Origin: an uncultured Oscillibacter sp.
GTDB taxonomy: Bacteria; Bacillota; Clostridia; Oscillospirales; Oscillospiraceae
Length of the DNA: 5,968 bases
Assembly (NCBI GenBank): GCA_946183175.1
Contig: CAMHBH010000123.1
Location: 1 to 5,968 of the forward strand
Direction: 5' to 3'
Part shown: positions 1 through 4,729 of the stretch, piece after piece
How the letters are laid out: the number at the start of each line of letters is the position of its first letter
Position numbering within the stretch: position 1 is the stretch's first letter
Position numbers and translations under genes: made by a program
Notes under the pieces: generated by a model
Told to the model about the DNA's origin: nothing
Seen by the model: the letters and a program-made list of their open reading frames with translations, nothing else
The model's database searches: none

Positions 1-517
1 CGATAACCGGGCGGTCGGAGAAGTCCTGAATCTCCGTGCGAACCTGCCGGACTACGTCGCGGAACGTCTCGCGCTGTGTCTGTACGAGGACTTCTTCCGG
101 GCGTACTTGCAACTGTTCGAGCGGGGCGTCGGTCTGTACTTCGATGTGCATGTCGGGGAGGAACTCCGGGGTAATCTCCACGTCAAGGGTATTCTCCTCG
201 GGGGTCGTGTTGAAGGGAATCATCTGTAGCCAGGACTGCATCATCATGGCCGCCGCGATTGCGTACTGCTCATCGGGCACGTCGGATTCCTGCTGTGCGG
301 CGGGGGCGTCGCTCTTGGGCTTGGCGGCGGAAGTCTGCGCGCCGCGTTCGGTACGCGTAGCCTTGGCGTCATTTCCGCGGGTGTCCTGCTGTTTCTGCCG
401 AACCATGCTTCCGAAATCGGAACTGTCGGACGCCTTGGAGTTACTCCGGGAATTGGCGCGCCCGGACGGGGCCGCCGTCAGAAGCTGGTCCATAACCGCT
501 GTGTTTCTCATTTCCAC
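1..517 (-). CDS. fliK: Probable flagellar hook-length control protein FliK, N-terminal part (3' end outside window)
   Basis: The reading frame is open from about 517 to the left edge and gives 172 residues with no stop, so the gene is partial. By family knowledge FliK is a secreted molecular ruler that sets hook length and switches export specificity. The assignment rests mainly on position directly after fliJ and on composition. Residues 13-80 are Ser/Ala/Gln/Lys-rich and look disordered, as in FliK N-termini. A Met-rich hydrophobic patch follows (AAAMMMQSWLQMIPF, about 88-102), then acidic, Val/Pro/Gln-rich sequence. There is no membrane segment, which argues against MotE/YlxF, another protein found at this position in Bacillota. 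Two starts are possible: GTG at 517 (VEMRNTAVMDQLL) or ATG at 511. GTG is preferred because it lies 12 nt from the strong AGGAGG, against 18 nt for ATG. An in-frame TGA at 529-527 excludes anything earlier. The conserved FliK C-terminal domain is outside the window, so the name is inferred. Confidence 0.72.
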   Translation of the reverse strand, partial: MEMRNTAVMDQLLTAAPSGRANSRSNSKASDSSDFGSMVRQKQQDTRGNDAKATRTERGAQTSAAKPKSDAPAAQQESDVPDEQYAIAAAMMMQSWLQMIPFNTTPEENTLDVEITPEFLPDMHIEVQTDAPLEQLQVRPEEVLVQTQRETFRDVVRQVRTEIQDFSDRPVI

Positions 518-526
518 GAATGTGTG

Positions 527-535
527 TCACCTCCT
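527..535 (-). promoter_or_regulatory. Ribosome binding site of fliK
   Basis: The minus strand reads AGGAGGTGA, a full anti-16S match. It is 12 nt (counted from AGGAGG) before GTG 517 and 18 nt before ATG 511, which favours the GTG start. Its last three bases, TGA, are also the stop codon of a 25-codon open frame beginning at 604 in the same frame as fliK. Confidence 0.75.
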
Positions 536-572
536 GTGATACTGTGCGGGACGGTTCGCGTTTACGATGGCC

Positions 573-582
573 TCACCTCCTT
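573..582 (-). promoter_or_regulatory. Orphan Shine-Dalgarno sequence upstream of fliK
   Basis: The minus strand reads AAGGAGGTGA, as strong as the fliK site and 46 nt upstream of it. No ATG, GTG or TTG follows at a usable distance. An ATC triplet sits 7 nt after AAGGAGG. The site also lies inside a 25-codon open frame (604-527, beginning MSAPDCMQGG) that has no good Shine-Dalgarno sequence of its own. It may be a vestigial start, a ribosome standby or sequestration site, or part of a leader peptide. The sequence match is certain; the function is not known. Confidence 0.45.
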
Positions 583-680
583 GCATGCAGTCCGGCGCGG
601 ACATGTTATATCACGCAGTCCGGCACGGACGCGTCCCGTCACGCAGTCCGGTGACAGTCGCGTCATGCTACGCTATCCGG
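583..680. repeat. Array B: imperfect ~28-nt tandem palindromic repeats between fliJ and fliK
   Basis: The 9-mer GCAGTCCGG occurs at 587, 615 and 643, exactly 28 nt apart. Units are 583-610, 611-638 and about 639-667. A fourth, degenerate unit (ACGCTATCCGG) starts near 668 and runs over the fliJ stop codon. Units 1 and 2 match at 19 of 28 positions. Units 2 and 3 share the 13-mer TCACGCAGTCCGG and, after a 1-nt shift, CGCGTC. The units can fold. Unit 2 has an 8-bp stem (ACGC, bulged A, GTCC / GGACGCGT; 613-634) with loop GGCAC. Unit 1 has GTCC-GGCGC-GGAC, with outer CATG/CATG as an alternative pairing. Unit 3 offers GTCAC/GTGAC (638-655). No protein-coding pattern is evident. The function is unknown; transcript stability, attenuation or a small dispersed repeat element are possibilities. 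Confidence 0.7.
605..613 (-). promoter_or_regulatory. Candidate extended -10 promoter element before fliK
   Basis: The minus strand reads TGATATAAC, an extended -10 pattern (TGn followed by TATAAC, one base from TATAAT). It is one of the few AT-rich spots in this GC-rich gap. No convincing -35 box lies 16-18 nt upstream (CGCGTC at 17 nt). If active, transcription would start near 598 and the leader would contain the orphan Shine-Dalgarno sequence. This is a weak prediction. Confidence 0.22.
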
Positions 681-1128
681 CGGCGGTCGCGGCGGCGGAA
701 CGCCGCGCGGCGGTTAAATCGTCGAGTTCCTTTTCCTCGGCCTTGGCCAGCGCCGCGTTGAACTCCGTCTGCCGCACTTCCCGCAAGCGTTCCAGCGAAT
801 GCGTCTCCTTGCGCGCCTCTACGATTTCTGCGCGTTTCTTCTCGGCCTCCCCGCGCAACCGGGCGAGTTCGTCGTCCTCGTTGCGCGCCCGCCGCGCGAG
901 TACCTGCTGGCACGACTGCCGCTCCAACGCCTCAAGAACCGACATTCCCTCGGCCTTCTTGCGCACGCTCTCGGCGTCGTAGTCGGCTAACGTCTGGTAG
1001 GCCGCGCTCCGCTTGTTCTCCTGCGCCGCGACGCTGGCCTGTATCGCGGACAACTCCACCATCAGGGCGTCGAGGCCCTGCTGCTTAAAATTCAGGACAG
1101 GCTCTAATTGAAACTGGAAGCGTTTCAA
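673..1128 (-). CDS. fliJ: Flagellar export protein FliJ (coiled-coil stalk of the export ATPase)
   Basis: The product is 151 residues, near the usual ~147. FliJ is a cytoplasmic two-helix coiled coil that inserts into the FliI ATPase ring, much like the gamma subunit of F1, and links it to the export gate; it also handles chaperones. The N-terminus KRFQFQLEPVLNFKQ matches the typical FliJ start (KRF.F.LE.VL). The rest is almost all charged helix with heptad-like Leu/Ala spacing, and its one Pro lies in this N-terminal motif. The tail is Ala-rich (about 140-151). The start is TTG at 1128: it precedes KRF directly, an upstream in-frame TGA closes the frame, and GAGG lies 10 nt before it. The stop is TAG at 675-673. 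It follows fliI by 18 nt, so the two are probably translated together. The last codons overlap a degenerate copy of repeat array B. Confidence 0.92.
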   Translation of the reverse strand: MKRFQFQLEPVLNFKQQGLDALMVELSAIQASVAAQENKRSAAYQTLADYDAESVRKKAEGMSVLEALERQSCQQVLARRARNEDDELARLRGEAEKKRAEIVEARKETHSLERLREVRQTEFNAALAKAEEKELDDLTAARRSAAATAAG

Positions 1129-1136
1129 ACGAACCG

Positions 1137-1142
1137 CACCTC
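1137..1142 (-). promoter_or_regulatory. Ribosome binding site of fliJ
   Basis: The minus strand reads GAGGTG in the 18-nt fliI-fliJ gap, with 10 nt between GAGG and TTG 1128. This supports the TTG start. The GTG starts nearby are in other frames, and the TTG frame is closed upstream by a TGA. Confidence 0.6.
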
Positions 1143-1146
1143 ACTT

Positions 1147-2454
1147 TCATTTCGCGGCGAAAATCGCCGCCATCTGCTTGAGACAGTCGTCGTAGCTGAA
1201 CGCCTCGTTTATGCCCTGCATGAGAAAGGCGTTGATTGCGTCAATCTGTTTGAGGGCCTGGTCGAGTTTGGGGTTGCTCCCGGCCTTGTAGGCCCCGATT
1301 GAAACAAGGTCTTCGTTCTTCTCGTAGACGCTCAGAATATCCCTTAGACGGGAGGCGAGCTGTCGATGTTCCGGGGAGACGAGTTCGACCATGAGGCGGG
1401 AGATACTCGCGCCGATGTTGATTGCCGGGTAATGGTTCGCGGCGGCGAGGGCGCGGGAGAGGACAATGTGCCCGTCGAGAATGCCGCGCACGGTGTCGGC
1501 GATTGGTTCGTTGGTGTCGTCGCCCTCCACGAGAACCGTATAAATGCCCGTGATGGAACCCGTCTGGAAATTGCCGCTCCGCTCCAGGAGCTTCGGGAGT
1601 TCGGCGTAGATGGAGGGCGTATAGCCGCGCGCGACGGGCGGCTCGCCGATAGCAAGTCCAATTTCGCGCTGTGCCATTGCGAAACGCGTCAGGGAATCCA
1701 TCATGAGGAGCACGTCGTAGCCCTGGTCGCGGAAGAACTCCGCGATTCCCGTCGCGACGGTCGGGCACTTCATGCGTAGCATGGCGGGCTGGTCGGAAGT
1801 CGCCACGACGAGCACGGAACGGGCCATTCCGGCCTCGCCCAAGTCCTTTTGCACGAACTCCAGCACTTCGCGTCCGCGCTCCCCGACGAGGGCGATTACG
1901 TTGATATCGGCCTTGACGTTTTTGGCAATCATGCCCAGAAGCGTACTCTTCCCCACGCCGGAACCCGCAAAGATACCCATACGCTGTCCCTTGCCGATGG
2001 TCAGGAGGCCGTCGATGGCCTTGACGCCGAACTCCATTTTCTCGCGTATAGGCGGGCGGGACAGGGGGTTGATGTAGCCGCCGCCGATATTGTACGGCGT
2101 GCCCTCTTCGAGGGGGCCTTTGTCGTCGATGGGCTGTCCGAGGGCGTTGATAATGCGGCCCTTCAGATACGGCCCTACTTTTAGCTGTAACTGGTGCCCG
2201 GTGTTGCGGACGAAATTCCCGGCGGAAATGCCGCTCATTTCGGCGTAGGGCATGAGCAAGAGGCGGTCGTTCTTGAATCCGACGACTTCGGCGGAGATTT
2301 GCCCGCTCGATTCGTCGCTGTAGATACGGCAAATGTCGCCGACGGCGGCCTTGCTCCCCGACGCCTCAATCGACATCCCGACGATATTCTCGATTTTGCC
2401 CGTATGGCGGATGGTCTCCGCCTGCCGGATTTGCCGTATGGCGTTCTGGAACAC
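1147..2454 (-). CDS. fliI: Flagellum-specific export ATPase FliI
   Basis: The product is 435 residues, a normal length for this F1-beta/Rho-like hexameric ATPase. It hydrolyses ATP at the cytoplasmic base of the export apparatus to help load and unfold substrates, with FliH and FliJ. Visible motifs: Walker A AGSGVGKST (163-171), GERGREV (191-197) with the catalytic Glu at 192, Walker B VLLMMDSLTR (248-257) with Asp 253, and GYTPSIYAELPKLLERSG (277-294), the conserved active-site region of this family. The N-terminal beta-barrel domain covers about 1-95 and the helical C-terminal domain about 350-435. No key residue is missing. The start is GTG at 2454: the frame is closed upstream by TAA, and AGAGGG sits 7 nt before it. 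It is separated from fliH by the 158-nt repeat array A but lies only 18 nt before fliJ. Confidence 0.98.
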   Translation of the reverse strand: MFQNAIRQIRQAETIRHTGKIENIVGMSIEASGSKAAVGDICRIYSDESSGQISAEVVGFKNDRLLLMPYAEMSGISAGNFVRNTGHQLQLKVGPYLKGRIINALGQPIDDKGPLEEGTPYNIGGGYINPLSRPPIREKMEFGVKAIDGLLTIGKGQRMGIFAGSGVGKSTLLGMIAKNVKADINVIALVGERGREVLEFVQKDLGEAGMARSVLVVATSDQPAMLRMKCPTVATGIAEFFRDQGYDVLLMMDSLTRFAMAQREIGLAIGEPPVARGYTPSIYAELPKLLERSGNFQTGSITGIYTVLVEGDDTNEPIADTVRGILDGHIVLSRALAAANHYPAINIGASISRLMVELVSPEHRQLASRLRDILSVYEKNEDLVSIGAYKAGSNPKLDQALKQIDAINAFLMQGINEAFSYDDCLKQMAAIFAAK

Positions 2455-2458
2455 GCTC

Positions 2459-2468
2459 TCACCCTCTT
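2459..2468 (-). promoter_or_regulatory. Ribosome binding site of fliI
   Basis: The minus strand reads AAGAGGGTGA, with 7 nt between AGAGGG and GTG 2454. A GTG inside this motif is out of frame. The spacing and the upstream in-frame TAA fix GTG 2454 as the start. Confidence 0.65.
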
Positions 2469-2474
2469 ACTACA

Positions 2475-2617
2475 GAATACGTCGAAAAGCCGCTTTTTTC
2501 CGGGGCCTCCGGCACGGAATACGACAAGAACCCGGCATTTTTCGCGCCAGCGCGGCATACGGCGAAAACCCGGTTTTCCCGGGGCTACTGGTGCGAATAC
2601 GGCGCGGGGCCGCTAGC
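2475..2617. repeat. Array A: imperfect ~40-nt tandem palindromic repeats between fliH and fliI
   Basis: On the plus strand GAATAC (once GCATAC) recurs at 2475, 2517, 2555 and 2595, at intervals of 42, 38 and 40 nt. Each copy begins G(A/C)ATACGnC, then an A-rich run, CCG, a T-rich run and a GC-rich end. Copies 1 and 3 are most alike. Copy 4 is truncated and runs into the fliH stop codon. Copies 1 and 3 hold an inverted repeat around a CCG centre: GAAAAG-CCG-CTTTT and GAAAAC-CCG-GTTTT, where the innermost pair is swapped but still pairs. On the transcribed strand copy 3 can also fold as CCCGG-GAAAA-CCGGG followed by TTTT, a weak terminator-like shape. The open frames through it are erratic and I see no protein family. 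It fills nearly the whole gap. Function unknown. Confidence 0.72.
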
Positions 2618-3548
2618 GCGGGGACTTGCCCGTATAGAACACGGTCGGGGAGTCGTCGTCGGTGCCGACGCTGTCGAGGACTTCGCGGATGTTGGCAAGC
2701 TGTGTCGACACGCTCGCGTCGAGAATCGCGTCGGGGAGTTCGACGATGCAGGTACCGGATTCGTCGTCGGCCATGGGAATCACGCGCACGCGGTCGGAAA
2801 TGTGGCTCAGCGCTTTGGTGAGTTCCGGCGTTGTGAAGGCCTTCCCCCTTACGTCGCAGTCGGCAACGTAGATATGGGCCCATTCACAGCGCTTATGCGT
2901 ATCGGTGGCGGCGTCGACCATGCGGAGCAGGATGTCACTGCTGTTTTTCAGGCTGACTTGTATCACCTTCTCGGCGATTGCCATCGCAAGGTTTTTCATC
3001 TCCTCGCGGTTCTCGTCGAAAAGACGGTCGCGCGCGCGCGCGGCGGATTCCAGGAAATCCGTCACGGCGCGGATTTGTTCGGCGGCCAGTTTGTTGCGCT
3101 CTACTTTCGCCTCGGCCATTGCTTCCGTCATGCCGGCGGCGTATCCGGCGTCGTAGCCCTCCTTCTGGGCCTTGAAACGCTGTTTTTCGAGTTCGGATTC
3201 AAATTCGGCGATTGCCTGCTGTTTGTAGGCCGCTACATAGTCCTCGGCCTCCTGCCGGGCGTCGCGGAGAAGGGCGTCGGCCTGAATCCGGGCGAACCGG
3301 AGCGGGTCGCTCTCGGGCGTGACTTCCTCCTCTTCTTCCTCGGGCTCGTCCCCGGCGTCCGCCGCGACGGTTTGCGTATCCTCGGCGGGTTCGGGCGGGA
3401 ACTCGTCCCCGTCCAAATCCTGCTGGGCGTACTCCCGCACGGGAAGCGGTACTCTCGGGCTGTCGTCTCCGACGAACAGTTCCCCGGCGGGGCGGAGTAC
3501 GTAGGCGTCCGCCTGTATCGTTCCGCCCCTTCTCTTGACGACTGCCAA
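2613..3548 (-). CDS. fliH: Flagellar assembly protein FliH (export ATPase regulator and tether)
   Basis: The product is 311 residues, longer than common FliH proteins of about 210-250. FliH forms an elongated dimer like the F/V-ATPase peripheral stalk, binds the FliI N-terminus and links it to the C-ring. Visible regions: an N-terminal segment (1-30), then an acidic, Pro-rich, probably disordered stretch (about 35-82, with six Glu at 70-75). A charged helix follows, containing the GxxxGxxxG hallmark (G131, G135, G139 in EGYDAGYAAG), then the C-terminal FliI-binding domain (about 185-292, AIAEKVIQVSL and DASVSTQLANIREVL). The extra length lies mostly in the acidic region. There is no Trp in the N-terminal part, unlike the C-ring-binding Trp residues known in Salmonella FliH. 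The start is TTG at 3548: AAAGGAG lies 9 nt upstream and the frame is closed by TGA just before it, leaving no ATG or GTG alternative. The stop is TAG at 2615-2613. Confidence 0.93.
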   Translation of the reverse strand: MAVVKRRGGTIQADAYVLRPAGELFVGDDSPRVPLPVREYAQQDLDGDEFPPEPAEDTQTVAADAGDEPEEEEEEVTPESDPLRFARIQADALLRDARQEAEDYVAAYKQQAIAEFESELEKQRFKAQKEGYDAGYAAGMTEAMAEAKVERNKLAAEQIRAVTDFLESAARARDRLFDENREEMKNLAMAIAEKVIQVSLKNSSDILLRMVDAATDTHKRCEWAHIYVADCDVRGKAFTTPELTKALSHISDRVRVIPMADDESGTCIVELPDAILDASVSTQLANIREVLDSVGTDDDSPTVFYTGKSPR

Positions 3549-3557
3549 CGTACTCCA

Positions 3558-3564
3558 CTCCTTT
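3558..3564 (-). promoter_or_regulatory. Ribosome binding site of fliH
   Basis: The minus strand reads AAAGGAG, 9 nt before TTG 3548. An in-frame TGA lies immediately upstream and no other start exists between them, so this site decides the unusual TTG start. Confidence 0.7.
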
Positions 3565-3568
3565 CACC

Positions 3569-3580
3569 CCGCCCGGGCGG
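3569..3580. repeat. Perfect 12-nt GC palindrome between fliG and fliH
   Basis: CCGCCCGGGCGG is its own reverse complement. It starts directly after the fliG TGA stop (3583-3581) and ends 4 nt before the fliH Shine-Dalgarno sequence. In RNA it gives only a 4-bp stem with a CCGG loop, so it is not a terminator. It may affect fliH translation or may be chance in GC-rich DNA. Confidence 0.5.
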
Positions 3581-4729
3581 TCAGGCGATGATATCGTCTT
3601 TGCCGCCCTTGAGGATAACGATTTCTCCCTGGTCTTCCAGTTTGCGGATAACGTCGACAATCCGCTGCTGGGCCTCCTCCACGTCCTTCATACGGACGTT
3701 GGTCGTAATCTCCAGGTCGTCGCGGATACTCGCCGCCATACGTGTGGACATGTTCGCGAACAGCTTGTTGGACACGTCCTCGGCGGCGGCTTTGAGGGCA
3801 AGTACCACGTCTTTGTTGTCGCAGTCGCGGAGGAAGCGCTGTACGGAGCGGTCGTCCATCGTGACAATATCCTCAAAGACGAACATACGCTTGCGGATAT
3901 CCTCGGCGAGGGTCTCGTTGGTGACGGACAGGCCGTCGAAAATCGACTTTTCGCTTGCGCGGTCGAGGTTGTTCATGACGCTCGCGACGAAATCGATACC
4001 GCCCACCTTGACGTTGGCGTCGCTCTGGAAGATGTTCTCGAACCGCCGCGCCATTTCGTTTTCGACGAGTTTGACGTAGGCCGGGGCGGCGCTGTCCATG
4101 AGGGCCATATTCTCGACGACGCGGATTTGCTGTTGCCCCTCGAGTTGTTCGAGGACGCCGGCGGCGCGGTCGGGGGTGACGTAGGACAGTACGAGGGCGA
4201 TAATCTGCGGGCGCTCGTTCTGCAGGATTGCGAACAGGTCTTTGTAGTTGGCCTTGTTGAGGAAGGCGAACTCGCGGCTCTTGAGGGACTTGGTAATCTT
4301 GGACAGGAGGGTCGCGGCGGTGGCGTTGCCGAACGCCTTCTCCAGTACGGAGCGGGCGTACTCCAGGCCGCCTTCCGAGACCGCCTTGTTCATCATGCAC
4401 ATCTGGTAGAACTCGGTCAGCACGGCTTCGCTGACATCCATCGACAGAAAGCCGATTCGCGCGACTTCGAGCGTGACCTGTTCCACGTCCTCGGGGTCCA
4501 TGTGCTGGTAAATGAGGGAGGCCTTGTCGGCACCGAGCGCGATGATGACGGAGGCGGCCTTCTGTATGCCTGTCATGTTGCGGATGAGGTCAGCCGGAGA
4601 GGGAGCTTCCATCGTGTAGGGGGTGTAGATTTCCTCTCCGCCCTCCTGCTGGGGCTGTTGCTCCTCCTGCTGTACTTCCTCCGCTTCGGCCTCCTTGGCC
4701 TTGCCCTTCTTGCGATTAACTCGAGGCAT
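3581..4729 (-). CDS. fliG: Flagellar motor switch protein FliG
   Basis: The product is 382 residues, against a usual ~335-345. FliG is the C-ring protein that binds FliF through its N-domain, FliM through its middle domain, and meets the stator through charged residues of its C-domain. The canonical protein begins near residue 46-53 (TGIQKAASVIIALG). The middle domain includes LQNERPQIIALVLSYV (169-184), where the FliM-binding motif is normally EHPQ. The linker KVGGIDFVASVMN (241-253) is followed by RMFVFEDIV (281-289) and the torque helix DDRSVQRFLRDCD (292-304). The extra ~45 residues form an N-terminal extension, first basic (VNRKKGKAK) then Glu/Gln-rich, absent from well-studied FliG proteins. 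The start is ATG at 4729, 11 nt after GGGGAGGAGG. It overlaps the end of fliF by 14 nt, which suggests translational coupling. The next in-frame ATG is at residue 40 and would remove most of the extension, but I see no comparable Shine-Dalgarno sequence there. Confidence 0.96.
   Translation of the reverse strand: MPRVNRKKGKAKEAEAEEVQQEEQQPQQEGGEEIYTPYTMEAPSPADLIRNMTGIQKAASVIIALGADKASLIYQHMDPEDVEQVTLEVARIGFLSMDVSEAVLTEFYQMCMMNKAVSEGGLEYARSVLEKAFGNATAATLLSKITKSLKSREFAFLNKANYKDLFAILQNERPQIIALVLSYVTPDRAAGVLEQLEGQQQIRVVENMALMDSAAPAYVKLVENEMARRFENIFQSDANVKVGGIDFVASVMNNLDRASEKSIFDGLSVTNETLAEDIRKRMFVFEDIVTMDDRSVQRFLRDCDNKDVVLALKAAAEDVSNKLFANMSTRMAASIRDDLEITTNVRMKDVEEAQQRIVDVIRKLEDQGEIVILKGGKDDIIA

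Noticed and set aside
1..517. MotE/YlxF instead of FliK
   Set aside because: MotE has an N-terminal membrane helix and a coiled coil; this product has neither, and is Ser/Ala/Gln-rich at its N-terminus.
36..539. A 167-codon plus-strand open frame at the left edge
   Set aside because: It is antisense to the fliK frame, Cys/Ser-rich without recognisable domains; the minus-strand frame fits the operon, with a strong ribosome site.
583..680. CRISPR array
   Set aside because: The repeats are contiguous and diverged. Read as 13-nt repeats with 15-nt gaps, both are too short, and there are no cas genes.
1241..2332. A 363-codon minus-strand open frame inside fliI
   Set aside because: It is the Arg/Pro-rich shadow frame of fliI, whose own frame carries all ATPase motifs.
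2455..2612. A sigma-70 or flagellar sigma promoter in the fliH-fliI gap
   Set aside because: No paired -35/-10 or TAAA...GCCGATAA-like elements with acceptable spacing are visible; the AT-rich spots belong to the repeat hairpins.
2333..2821. A coding origin for array A (plus-strand frame with recurring Arg-Arg and Pro-Gly segments)
   Set aside because: The unit lengths (42, 38, 40) are mostly not multiples of three, so the frame shifts between copies and no repeat protein is maintained.
2802..4079. A 425-codon open frame on the plus strand, opposite fliG and fliH
   Set aside because: It lies antisense to two well-recognised genes, shows no family motif, and is what GC-rich codon bias produces on the opposite strand.
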